Below are positions 45,401-55,250 of a DNA stretch of 64,000 nucleotides, in pieces; position 1 is the stretch's first letter; each line of letters begins with the position of its first letter. Below the pieces are notes generated by a model. The model was not told the DNA's origin. It worked only from the letters and a program-made list of their open reading frames with translations, and searched no databases. The stretch spans positions 124,001 to 188,000 of the forward strand of contig JACVRA010000157.1 in assembly GCA_019828545.1 (NCBI GenBank), in the 5' to 3' direction. A program made the translations under genes and the position numbers. The stretch comes from Paracamarosporium sp. OC-R06-R3. Taxonomy: Eukaryota; Ascomycota; Dothideomycetes; Pleosporales; Didymosphaeriaceae.

Positions 45401-47261
45401 AACTACTCGATCGCGCAAGAAAGGCTCTCTAGCACCGCTCTCCCAACTTTCTCAGAGAACATCGCCACCTGCAACAAGGTCTAGGTCAACGATTTCGCCG
45501 ACGCCTACGAAAGAAAGCTTCTCAACCTCACCTTACAGTCTGAGATCCCAATCCAAGCATCTCTCCCCGACGAAGGCCCCTATTGCAGCTGCCAAAGGAA
45601 GACGTTCTCACCAACAATCGACGCAGACGAAGTCTAGTGCAGAACCTTCTCCACAGCAAGACTCATTCACCCAGGACTCTTTACACTCAGACTTTGATTT
45701 CCCATGGACCAATTTTGGCCCGTCTCAGGAGTTAGGCACTTTGCAGGGCAAGTTTGCAAACGTGCCTTACGTGAAGGACTCGGAGGAAGGCAGCATGCAT
45801 TCCGAACAATCTATCTCCACGGTTCGCAATTCAGATGACTGGAACATGGGTATGAACTTCAGCGACGCTCCGCTTCCTGACGACCAAACGGTAGGGCCAA
45901 GGTCGACGCCAAGAAAACCTCGCGCTGCAACCCGGGAACCTGCGTCACCCGTGACGCCACTGCGAAACGTGGGACCACATGTCACAGTGACGGGAAACAG
46001 TATCTCAAACAAGTCGACATCTACTTTCACCCCACAACTGCCTCTGGGCACCCCGACCAAGTCAGTCCGCTCCGAAGCTTCGATTGGTGCAGCGTCGAGC
46101 AGTCCTCGCAGGTCGCGTCGTATAAACAAAGACCTGTTAGATCTTCCTGGAGGCAACAACTCTGAGGCAAATACTTCGGGACTTACAAAGCGTGCTGACG
46201 AAGTAGCCTATCCCGTGCTACCAGCTGCGGAAGAGGACGTTGAGATGAGGAGCTCACCACCAGCTCCATCTCACCTCGAAGAGGATATCACTACTGGCAA
46301 GGCCGACGAACAGGCTCCCAGCTCACCGCGAGCTGAGAAGACTCAGACAGCCCCCACCGACCACCCGTCGATCCTCCCCATGACGCCAGCAGCAACTCAA
46401 TACGAACTTTTCGAGTCGCAGCCTAGCTTCCCACCAGCACAAGAGCAGAGTCTGCCAATGACCCCTCAGCTCACACAATCTACTTCCGCCGCACCCCGCT
46501 CCTTCCAAGAACCCCTCTTGGAGATGGAAGAAGCTTCCACCAAAGCTCTCGCGGAACAACCCTCAATCTCCGAAACGACGCCTCGTCACGTCGCAACAGC
46601 TATGGACTCTGCATCGCCTTCAGCTTCACCGAAGCCCAGCGTACACTCCGCCTCCTCCTCCGATCTCAACCTCGTCGGCACCGACAAGCCTTCAATCGGC
46701 CTCTCCACACCCATAGCATACTACACCCCCCTAAAGGACCTCCCCTACTTCCTCAACCGCTCCTCAACCTTCCACTCCGCCGGCTCTCCAGACATCCTCG
46801 CGCTCGTCACAACGCCCTCCACCCCGCCCGTCCGCGCAACAAAAGGCCCAAAACACCACACCACCACGCTCCACGTCACAGACCTCTCCATCTACCCCGC
46901 CCAGACCACAGTCCAAGTCTTCCGCGCTTACGCAAACGCGCTCCCCGTCGCAGAGGCAGGCGACGTCGTCCTCCTGCGCGCATTCGCCGTCAAGAGCCTG
47001 AATCGCCATCCGTGCCTTGTCAGTGCTGATGAGAGCGCGTGGTGCGTGTGGCGGTATGGGATGTCGGCGGGGGGCAAAAAGAAGGGTAGGGAGGAGGTTA
47101 GGGGACCGGAGGTTGAGCGGGGAGAGGGTGAGTGGGGGGAGGTCGGGAGGCTGAGGGGCTGGTTTGTGGAAACGGTTAAGGGTGAGTTGGAAGAGAAGGC
47201 GCATCGGACGAGGAGTAAGGGTAAGGATAAGGAGAGGGAGGAGGGAGCAGAACAGGCTTAG
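42429..47261 (+). CDS. Large POT1/Cdc13-like OB-fold protein (putative telomere or ssDNA-binding factor)
   Basis: This is an intronless gene for 1610 residues. The ATG at 42429 starts an N-terminal domain (about residues 1-125; SKHIRGVVTLIWPYSSS, then FAVLLAHPDFRLRR, RVRFSGSSAR, GIGDEVVLSL) that reads as an OB fold. About 1300 residues of acidic, low-complexity, probably disordered sequence follow, with short repeats such as YVEPEHIEPEHIEPE (near 45030) and clusters of SP/TP sites and basic RSRKK patches. The C-terminal domain (about residues 1425-1545; YYTPLKDLPYFLN, LHVTDLSIYP, VQVFRAYANALP, GDVVLLRAFAV) resembles the POT1/Cdc13 telomeric single-strand DNA-binding OB fold. The last 65 residues are highly charged. 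Two OB-like ends and a long phosphorylatable middle part fit a telomere-capping or CST large subunit. The family call rests on pattern recognition, without a search. Confidence 0.78.
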   Translation: MDTISISELKPELRGLESKHIRGVVTLIWPYSSSARQFAVLLAHPDFRLRRKNGQVRVRFSGSSARAIASTGVGIGDEVVLSLRGVAFAKESSVSTPGSSIDWELAYAQTLCSRIVRNGEQLADLELVDVAPTPAPSSPVRDVLRASTGSAHQWSSPAFLKRTSLSNGAVLRPEFDPFGDDIEDGHDKKRRRRSYRDWHAWTYLARTPSPEKEDVDMDGLEGPGSSPSRPMLLPDTPVSPSKAQVGADADLHEELGREDAGVEEDGQVVSEVRQEEVEDNASGQRRSSMDGAVNDLVQDADYYDLYAGPDERPEYEGSTAIGGDTELNTEEEIDVEPQETRSPTDVGTNGAEESGDAPSRGETFKNVDLPSDNEAVEPVLDDTARSLETHNIIDIETNEQGDISTEEILYRRNRSISETNDGRLILDGTPQLVMPPPTLSLLQTSFQTPYVPGLLTPIGKEPSSPNLQPLDSSTLPMPSPFPGDRDGSVSSYLDFVSSSEPPGEENAASETKQGLPDDEADYIVDTSFYSSVSSSKAPAWHPTHESAFTDVRFTFGMDGASFSCPQTATGVEKGVGGDEIPAVGEAVGDEDERGSLMREDEFAGGENGDAENERLVDERPGDEHAADEPPENEHPADEPLEVPEPVDTFLASSPVELQAPQQQELTDAVFPPSGAETGDTKRDEQPDVEMVDEVDVDDVNDERGPDEVPEDHSAVSNTMLDIDQLDEVQLDPSVNADEGVDHTVDSGEAEESQRNATPGPDVQQVTAEPSVIDITSPLDDGGDKEMSSQELVHLDLVHVDEEQVTEEPVRTETLATQESLAEVGTESDHTVDAAQQLPEDSTLSTSQRDVSIEQGISQLEYIEPEYVEPEHIEPEHIEPEPTEAIEIRNEASAIAETVDLLMPDSSLAQEDVKMESIEETFASFIDENGEQLGDAPTLETSPELLLAIPEDGDKVGASQLVSVPDTVPARNTRSKTKTSMSPEKEARVSLPTTRSRKKGSLAPLSQLSQRTSPPATRSRSTISPTPTKESFSTSPYSLRSQSKHLSPTKAPIAAAKGRRSHQQSTQTKSSAEPSPQQDSFTQDSLHSDFDFPWTNFGPSQELGTLQGKFANVPYVKDSEEGSMHSEQSISTVRNSDDWNMGMNFSDAPLPDDQTVGPRSTPRKPRAATREPASPVTPLRNVGPHVTVTGNSISNKSTSTFTPQLPLGTPTKSVRSEASIGAASSSPRRSRRINKDLLDLPGGNNSEANTSGLTKRADEVAYPVLPAAEEDVEMRSSPPAPSHLEEDITTGKADEQAPSSPRAEKTQTAPTDHPSILPMTPAATQYELFESQPSFPPAQEQSLPMTPQLTQSTSAAPRSFQEPLLEMEEASTKALAEQPSISETTPRHVATAMDSASPSASPKPSVHSASSSDLNLVGTDKPSIGLSTPIAYYTPLKDLPYFLNRSSTFHSAGSPDILALVTTPSTPPVRATKGPKHHTTTLHVTDLSIYPAQTTVQVFRAYANALPVAEAGDVVLLRAFAVKSLNRHPCLVSADESAWCVWRYGMSAGGKKKGREEVRGPEVERGEGEWGEVGRLRGWFVETVKGELEEKAHRTRSKGKDKEREEGAEQA

Positions 47262-47264
47262 GTC

Positions 47265-47298
47265 ATGGATATGGTATGGTATGGTATGATATGGTATT
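47265..47298. repeat. ATGGT pentanucleotide microsatellite
   Basis: Directly after the stop codon there are several units of ATGGT with one ATGAT variant. It lies in the 3' flank between convergent genes. Confidence 0.7.
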
Positions 47299-47530
47299 CG
47301 GACACGCTCGTGTTAAGTAGTCAGATACGGTTTAGATGAGAACGCTACAATGCATTGATGGATCGCGTATCCAAGTCTATATCTCCTCCTCGTTTGTCCG
47401 TTCATCGTGACATGACACTTTTATGTTCCGTCTCTCTCTGTCGCGGTCCCACCTCACTCCACTTGCACTTTATACAACACGACGCACACGCACCGTCGTC
47501 TATTCCCTTCAGCCCACTCACCCCAGCCCC

Positions 47531-50500
47531 CTACGCAAAATCTATCTTCCACCCCCGCCCAATGCCCACCTTGGGGTCTCGCACAACCGCCCAATCCGCC
47601 TTCCCGCTACCCCCAGCATGGAACTCCATACCCACCGTCTTCCTCCGCGCACTCTCCTTGGCGCCCTCCTCCATGACACCAACCTCCGTCTTGCCCTTCC
47701 AGCTCTTCGGCGCGCCCACGATAATAACCTTCTCCACGCGGACGTTCGCCATACTCTTGAGGTACGCCTCGAGCTTCGCCGTGCGCGGCGTACCCGCTGG
47801 CACGGCATTCGCAGACGTGAGGATGCTGCGGGTCGCGTCGAAGGAGAACTTGCGGTGGATGTACGCGCCGGCCTCGTAGTCGAAGGTTTCGCCATCGTCG
47901 AGGTAGAGTTCGCCGTTTGCGGCGCCGTCCTTGCCGAGCACGACGACGAGGGTGAAGGGGTCGAACTTCATGAGGCCGGAGGAGCGGCGGGGGCGGTCGC
48001 GGCGCGGCACGATGTTTCCGCCCTGCATGAGGAGCGGGATTTTTTCGAGCGGCGCGGGCACCGTGTGTGTGCCGGGTCCGCGGTACGTGGTGTAGTCGAA
48101 GTAGTCGTAGTGGGGCTGGTCGTCTGCCAGGTAGATGTCTACGCTTGTGGCACCCTCCTTGGTCACGGGCTTGGCGAGCAGGCCGGTGGACCCGATGTAG
48201 AGTTGGTCGTCTACGGCGAAGCCGCGCTCGTCATCGGGGTGGACGTAGAAGTTTGGCCGCACGATGGGAGCACCTGTTGTGTGTGCCTCGCGGAAGGCAG
48301 TGTACCATGCGGGCAAGAGCTGGTATCTCAGTCTGAGGGCCTGGGTGATGATCTCGGTGTACGGCGCGCCGGGGACGTACGGCTCACGGCGGCGCGTGTC
48401 GATGTGTGCGTGGCCGCGGAAGAACGGGTAGTAGATTCCAGCCTGGTACCAGCGGGTCAACAACTCCTTACTCGGATTGCCGAAGAAGCCGCCGACATCT
48501 GCGCCCGCGAAGGGGAAGCCCGAGATACCCTGGTTCAACACCATGGGAAGAGATGCTTCCAGGTGGGACCATTCTGCGAGATTGTCGCCTGTCCACATGG
48601 CGGCGGAGCGCTGACTGCCTGAGTAGAAGGCGCGGGTAAGCACGAACGGACGGCGAAGCTCTCCCTTCTTGCGCTCAGCAATGGCTTGGTAGGTCGCGTT
48701 GTGGAAAGTCATGCCGTTGACATTGTGCACATCGCGGTGCTCCCAGCCACCGAAGTGGATGTTATCTTTGGGCATGGTCGTCTCGGGTCCGTTGAAAACA
48801 GAGGGTTCGTTCATGTCGTTCCAGATGAATGTGTTAGGGGCAGATCCTCTGAAGCTGTCATACTTGAAGAGGCCCTTCCACCAGGAGATGGCGGCGGGGT
48901 TGAAGCAGTCGACCCACATAGAGCTGCCGGGCCAGCACCAACCTTCGTATTGGTTACCGTCTTTGTTCTTCACGGCAAGGTCTTTCTTCTTCAACTCGTC
49001 AATGACGTGGTAATCGTTGGTGTTCTTGATGTGTGGGTCGATAATTGCTACGAGCTTCCTCTCGCTCTTGGCCAGCTGCTTGTGCATCTTATCGGGGTTG
49101 ACGAAGGTCAGAGGGTCCCAGGTGAAGTACTTCTTCTCCTGCGTGTATTCAATGTCGAGCCAGATGACATCGTATGGAATTCTGTGCTTGTCGAACTTGC
49201 GGTCCACATCCTTGACGTCTTCGTCGGTGACGTAGTTCCATCGGCACTGGTGGTAGGCGATGGCGAAGGATTGGGGCATGGCGGTGTAGCCAGTCAGCTC
49301 ACCATACTGGCGAGTGAGATCCTGAGGAGTTGGGCCCAGGAATACGAATACATCCAGAAGACCGCTCTCGGAGATCCAGTGCGTCTGAGTGTCCGTGTGG
49401 CCCTTTACCCCCAATGCAAGAGGGTTCGCAGTCGACTTGGACTTGACGACGTCAATCCACGTCTCAGCTGCGTTCAACCAGAAGACACCGACTGTCGAGC
49501 CCTTGCGGTGGGCCTGCATGAAAGGGATGGCGCCATAGAGAGTCATAGGACTGTCCATCTCGTACTCGAAGACGTCGGAGTTGTACAAGCGGTAGGGCTC
49601 GCTGTATGCTCCATCACCGCCCCTTATGTTTCATCAGTATATGCACAACTAGCAAGCAAAGAGCTCCTCACCTCGTAGTCTTCAATGATAGCCTGGTAGC
49701 ATGCTCGGGAATACCAAAGACGTGTTCGTAGCCTGGGAACGTAATATCCAAAGCAACGGCTTCCGGGCCCCTGGGCTTTGAATCGGTATTTCCACCGAAG
49801 CTCTCCTCCCACCAGGTGCTCTCGTCTTCGGTAGGAGCTTCCTCTTTCTTCTCTTCCTCCTTGTTCTCTTCTTCGCCTTCCTTCTTCTCCTCGGCTGGCT
49901 TCTCGACCTTCGCCCGCCAATGCTCCAGGTTCAGCAGCCCGCGTTCGTTGAACTTGACTTGTGTCTCCCCATCCCTCTGGAACTCGATGCCAAAAGGTGC
50001 ATATCGGATGATAGCTTGATGCTTGCTTCCTTCACCATAAAGCACCTTAGTATACCCCTCCTCAGCCGTTTCGCTCAGCGCCGCGCCATCAGCGGCCTTC
50101 AGACCACCGACCAGTGTCCATTTTTCAGCCTCGTTGTAACGTTCCTTCCGTATCTTGCTGTCATGTCGCAACGTGATGTCACCTGTTTGCCTCTTCTTCT
50201 CGTCCAGCGTGACACGCGCAACTCCCGATTCAAGGAATGTGACAGTCAGCGGGAGCTCTACTTTCTCCACGCCGTCCTTTAGAGTCTTGAACACCGTGGC
50301 ATGTAGTTCACCATTTTTCAAGGTGACAGTGCTAGGGTCGAGGGCATACGGGGAAGTCCACGAGGTCGTGGCGGCGGCCGTGTCGGCGAATTGGCGATTG
50401 CGCTTGCAGAAGCCGGATTGATCGCATGTCTTGAAGTTCTCATGCTTTACCATGACTATCAATATTGTTAGAGGTCGTGAAATTGGCTAACGGGTATGCA

Positions 50501-50624
50501 ATGGAGCTCTAGAGCTCGCACTATAGCTGGACATACCTGCAGGGACAAAAAGGCAGCACAGCGCCGTCCACAAAAGAAAGACGGCGGTCCACCGGGGAGC
50601 CGAATCCCCTCTTAGTCGCGCCAT
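47531..50624 (-). CDS. gls2: Glucosidase II alpha subunit (GH31), ER N-glycan trimming
   Basis: The product has 987 residues in three exons, 50624-50537, 50455-49672 and 49622-47531, with introns of 81 and 49 bp. A signal sequence (WTAVFLLWTALCCLFVPA) is cut by intron 1 at its end. The N-terminal part has HENFKTCDQSGFCKRNR, a mark of glucosidase II, and an acidic Glu/Lys-rich insertion (about residues 220-245). The GH31 barrel has YHQCRWNYVTDEDV, IPYDVIWLDIEYT and the catalytic WNDMNEPSVFNG with the nucleophile at about Asp560; GFPFAGADVGGFFGNPS and FFRGHAHIDTRRREPY follow. The enzyme removes the two inner glucoses from N-glycans in the ER with a beta subunit. No HDEL is present, as expected, because the beta subunit retains it. 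Confidence 0.96.
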
Positions 50625-51071
50625 GATTGTGATCCTCCAGCTGCTCGCAATGGAATTACGGGCAGCTTTCTATCACCAAGACGGTGAACATGGTCGAAAC
50701 GCCAGGTGTAGCATCCAAGCTCTGACTAAGCGGGGTGCTAGGCTTAAAGCGGTTAGAGAGGGTCTCCGCCACGGGGTTTCGAGCTGTGGCACATCTGGCC
50801 AAAATGTATTGTGCTTTCTTAGCATGCACACAATAGAGAGGTCATATGGAACTTTCTATTAGCTAAACTAGAGCATGGCCACATGATTGAGCTGTATACG
50901 AGGTTTTCAGTGTAACACGTAGTCCGAGAGCTATGCGTGCGTTGTGCAAGCCAATGCGCAGCGAGCCTGTGCCCCGCCAATAACCCCACCATGGTAGCGC
51001 CCAATATTTTGCCAGTCCACCGCTTTTCTCTCTCCTTCAAGTCTACACCACACAACAACACAACCCGCAAC
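50625..51071. other. Divergent promoter region, glucosidase II / NDK
   Basis: This is 447 bp between the two start codons. The part next to the NDK gene is rich in CA and CT, common in highly expressed fungal genes. No other feature is seen. Confidence 0.45.
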
Positions 51072-51797
51072 CATGTCCAACGAGCAGACGTAGGTCTTAT
51101 AATTAGATCTTTGTCGTCCTTAGCCACATATTAATTCATTGCGTAGCTTCATCGCCATCAAGCCGGACGGTGTCCAGGTAAGCTTCCTCCTCCATCCCTC
51201 CCTCATTGCGCCCCCGCTTTCCCATACTATTCCTTCTTCTTCGTTCTGGTATCCCAAAGCTAACATTTCAATAGCGTGGCCTCATCGGCCCCATCATCTC
51301 CCGCTTCGAGAGCCGCGGCTTCAAGCTCGCTGCCATCAAGCTCGTTACCCCCACCAAGGAGCACCTCGAGAAGCACTATGCCGACCTCTCCGACAAGCCC
51401 TTCTTCCCTGGGCTAATTGCCTACATGGGCAGTGGCCCCGTCGCCGCCATGGTCTGGGAGGGCCGTGACGCCGTCAAGACCGGACGCAAGATCCTTGGTG
51501 CTACCAACCCCCTTGCCTCCGAGCCCGGCACCATCCGTGGTGACTACGCCATCGTACGTACCTCCGTTGATTCGTTTTGTGAGAGGCGGAGGACTGGCAG
51601 ATTTCTGAGAGGAGGCTGCTATGTCACACAGTCTGGTGAATTAGATGCTAATACTAGGGCAATAGGACGTTGGCCGCAACGTCTGCCACGGCAGCGATTC
51701 CGTCGAGAACGCCAAGAAGGAGATTGCTCTCTGGTTCAAGGAGGGCGAGGTCCAGACCTGGAAGCAGAGCCAGCACGACTGGATCTACGAGAAATAA
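51072..51797 (+). CDS. ndk1: Nucleoside diphosphate kinase
   Basis: The product has 152 residues, the normal length, in four exons: 51072-51088 (17 bp), 51147-51177 (31 bp), 51275-51553 and 51666-51797. Introns are 58, 97, 96+16 (112) bp. The small 5' exons code for MSNEQT and [10 protein letters not shown], the universal N-terminus. Then come [39 protein letters not shown] and, in the last exon, [16 protein letters not shown] with the phosphorylated histidine at about His117. The C-terminus WIYEK is conserved. It transfers the gamma phosphate between nucleoside triphosphates and diphosphates. The crowding of introns at the 5' end is typical of highly expressed fungal genes. Confidence 0.97.
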
Positions 51798-52492
51798 ATT
51801 TCTCACCATCCTGGCTGAGTCCCGCCACGCTGATGCATCCGTCGAACCCTGAACTCTAACCTCGCTCCTGGATGGATTGCGATACTTGGGTGTGTGTAGT
51901 AGGCAGGATATGGCGTGAAGTGGCATCGCTATTTGGATGATTGCATGGACGCTTTCGCTAGAAATGCATGAAAAATGAGAAACGAATATCATGATCTTTG
52001 GTCTTGCAAGTGCTATGTGTTGCTCCCGGTTTTCCAGTGCGTGTGTAGAGCCTTCGCAATGAAGTGTTATATCGTACACCTTTTCCGCCGACAATTCCTG
52101 ATATGAGAAAGAACACGTATCTCATTCAATCCGAAACCCACTCATCTCCACACATAATCGCATAAAATCACGTATAGCTCGATTGCTGTATTGCAAGGTG
52201 TAAGAGTAGCCAGGGGTCAATCCGGTCACGTGCCCCACGCAGCTAGCCACAGAGCAACACTCAGCCCGCATCGCATCACCCCAGCGCACAAGCACACCGG
52301 AGCGCCATTCCCAGCGTCAGCACTTGAATAATCATTCTAGAAACCCAACAACACCCGAACTCCGCAGGGCCGTTGTTGGGGGCCGCCTTGTGCTTATGTA
52401 GTAGTCATCGTCAGCGCCGGGCTCCAAAAGCCTCACGTTACCTCAACGCCAGTCAATCTTGCAGATTTCGAACTTTTCGCTTTTGAAAAAGA
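51798..52492. other. Intergenic region NDK to ABM-like gene
   Basis: This is 695 bp that contains repeat copy A listed separately, and a pyrimidine-poor leader directly before the ATG at 52493. No other gene is seen. Confidence 0.45.
52285..52418. repeat. Copy A of a dispersed repeat (less mutated)
   Basis: This block aligns along about 135 bp to 60199-60337 in the same orientation. Shared anchors are GGCGTCAGC/AGCGTCAGC, AATAAT-ATTCTAG, AACTCCG-AGGGC and ATCGTC. Copy A is the more GC-rich one. It lies in the promoter region of the gene at 52493. Confidence 0.55.
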
Positions 52493-54135
52493 ATGCCAGT
52501 GCTCGATGCAATCCAACTATTCCTCTCATCTGATTTCACGCCTACAGATCAAGATGTCTTTCCGGGCAGGATCTGCACTGCGACGCTCGAGTATATAACT
52601 AGTCTGAAGGGTGTGGAAGCATGCTATGTGTCGAAACGCGCGGTGGATAAGGAAATATGGCTTTTTTTAGGTGAGGATATGTAGCGTTGAAAAAGGGCTA
52701 CCGCTTATCCACAAACAGTTTCAAAAGACGTGGAAAGTCGCGAGAGGTTTCTTGAGTCGACGATTGGTGTTGGTGGAATGATGCCGTTTCTTCGGAAGGC
52801 TCCGCGGATTTACAGTTTTCCTAAGAATTTATTTACCTTTTTGGAGGGCGATATTAAGGTGAATCTGAGCCTGTATGAATTTCATACGGCGCTGTCTAAG
52901 GCGGATAAGGTAGAGTTCGAGCGGGGATTGACAGGGCTTTGGGGATCGAGGACATGTGCCTTCGCATGGCGGAGTGATGAAGATGAGTCTTCGTTCTTGG
53001 GTTTGATGCCCGAAAAGGAGGATCCACTCCCGGTCGCGCAGAATCATGACATTGATGCTCCGCAGCATACTGTTCGGAACCAGATTGTTGGTATAGACCG
53101 ATTCGTTACAGTGACCAGCTCGGACACACCAAGGCCCCCCCTCCCGACTACGACAGGTGATATGCTACGTTCTGACCCACGCATTTACGGCGACGTCTCG
53201 TTCGATGAATCAGACATTGGAATCGTGGCTCGACCACAAGACATCAGGTTCCGATCCATGGAAAATATAGCTTTCTCGGACTGGTTCAACCGTGACGAGG
53301 ATGATTTCTTGATCAATGATTCTAACGATAACTACCTGAGTATCACCACCCTGTACTACGCCCACGAACCCCATGAAGGAAAGATACCCAACTTTCACGC
53401 AATCTGTCGGGAATTCTCCATCCAACCCGGGTTATTGGGCCTCTACTGGTGCAAAGACGAGCACGATTCACGAAGAATACAACTGATCGCAGGTACGTGT
53501 CGCTTTTCGAACTACCCACCGGGTGCTAATCGTAATTTTTTAGCGTGGGAGAAAGAATCAAACTATAGAGACTTCGAATCACTTATCTCAACCACGGATC
53601 CCTATCTAAGAAACCGCTCATACTTCGAACGCGACCCCGAGACTATCGCGTTCCCCATCCAGTGGCCACCTACTTGGAACAACAACTCTCTCGTAGAGAT
53701 ACTTACCTTCGACTTCCCCGCATCTTTCACGAAAGATGAGAAAATCGCCTTCGAGTGGTATCTCACCAAGTTCATCAAGTGAGTAAGCAACTTCTAACCA
53801 AAGTCTTGACTAACGCCACCAGTAACATGGAGCCTTCAGATCCCGACGAACCAAGTATCGTGACACCTTACGGCCCCGTATGGGTACCTGGCGAAGACAA
53901 AGACCAATGCCGCGTCTTTCTCTCCTGGGATGGGCTTCTCCAACGTGCCGCTTGGATCCGGAATTTCCTGGCGCATCCATATGAATTGGCGGGGTATCTT
54001 GCCCATGGGGTTTCTTTGTCGGGGGCTAGTATAGTAGGCTCGACGGTTAGTATGCAGAAGGTTGATCACATTGGATTGAAGTATAAACCCGCGGCGACGG
54101 TCATTGAGGATAATGGAATTGAGATAGGTATGTGA
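52493..54135 (+). CDS. Tandem ABM-like (dimeric alpha-beta barrel) protein of unknown function
   Basis: I assemble 499 residues from exons 52493-52670, 52719-53492, 53544-53778 and 53823-54135. Introns are 48, 51 and 44 bp. The 51 bp third-exon boundary intron has no stop and a multiple-of-three length, but it has GTACGT, a GCTAATC branch site and TTTTTTAG, so splicing is likely (IAAWEKES results). Segments such as GVEACYVSKRAVDKEIWLFL and GLYWCKDEHDSRRIQLI look like the strand-turn-strand of antibiotic-biosynthesis-monooxygenase (ABM) folds, with each half followed by a helix region, so two or more barrels may be present in tandem. No cofactor motif is seen. After 54127 a further intron (54128-54215) and a fifth exon are possible (ASYGNALLKGIPTAR), which would extend the protein. 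Function unknown. Confidence 0.65.
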
Positions 54136-55250
54136 TGTTTGGCGTTCAGGTGGTCAGTATGGGCTTTCTAGGGTATATTCCTCGGATTTACTTAGATGAA
54201 TAGACCTAACGGCAGGGCAAGCGAGTTATGGGAACGCTTTATTGAAGGGTATACCTACTGCGCGAATAATGTTCTGTCGTGTTCCTGCTATTAGATCAAA
54301 ATTAAACTTAACTTGTTGCAACAACCATCTTCTTGTTCTGGGAATACAAGGATCGAAAGAGCATAACGTGGACACTAAAAGAGAATGTACTTTGTGTCAG
54401 TAACTCATGAATGTCAACTATATTTCTATATGTTGCCGCTAGTACTGTCCTCGCGCGCTGCCGGAGGCCGCGAAATCACTCAGTATGAAGGCGCGTCTTG
54501 CTTCTATCTGACCCTACGACACCTAGAGTTCACGGTATTGGCTCATAGCAAGACTTTCACATAGATTTACAAAGTAAATAATATGGTATAAGCGACTGCA
54601 GGTTCATTTCCAAATCCTTCCAGTCGGACTCTTGAATAGCTAACATACCGACAACCACATCGGATAATGCATTGTTTCCAAAACCAGGTACGACACGTGC
54701 CCCAATGCAAAGACCAATCTCCACCGTCATCACCATGTTCAAGCCTGTTCAGAATGTCTAAGCACGTATTTATCGTCCGAAGCCCGGCTCAAGATGCTTA
54801 CTTATGGCAGTAGGTGTCGTGATTCGTCGCGTGCTTTCCGCCCCCAAGGGTCAGTCAGCTTCGCCATCTCGTCCGAATCAGCATAACGGCGAGATGGGGT
54901 ATATTGGCCAAATCAGCAGCTTACGCATGCGCGATGTCCGATGGAAAGATGTCACAACGTGTGGTGCGAAACATAGTATCAGCTTTGAAGATGCGGACGC
55001 GGAAAGGAGCTGCTCTCAGTGGCATATCCGAATTTCCACGATGATATGTATAAGTTGCTCCCTGCATATGATTCTGTCTTTTTCATTCACACACAGTCAC
55101 TCGTTTCTTTGTTCTTGTTTTGTTTTTTTCGTAATTCAATTCCACTCGTTCAATTCGCATTCGTTCGGATCGGCATAGCCCGTTGCACCACACTCATTTT
55201 GATAATCAAAGTTATTCATCGACCACCCCTTCACCTAGGGGGCATTTGAG
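54136..55250. other. Intergenic stretch (1.1 kb)
   Basis: This may include a fifth exon of the preceding gene (from 54216). A 61-codon open frame on the minus strand at 54557-54742 is not supported. The last 200 bp before 55251 are T-rich and look like a promoter and leader of the metalloprotease gene. Confidence 0.4.

Noticed and set aside
47423..49678. Long open frames on the plus strand (399 and 330 codons)
   Set aside because: They lie antisense inside the glucosidase II exon, which has strong motifs and GC-rich third positions that keep the opposite strand open.
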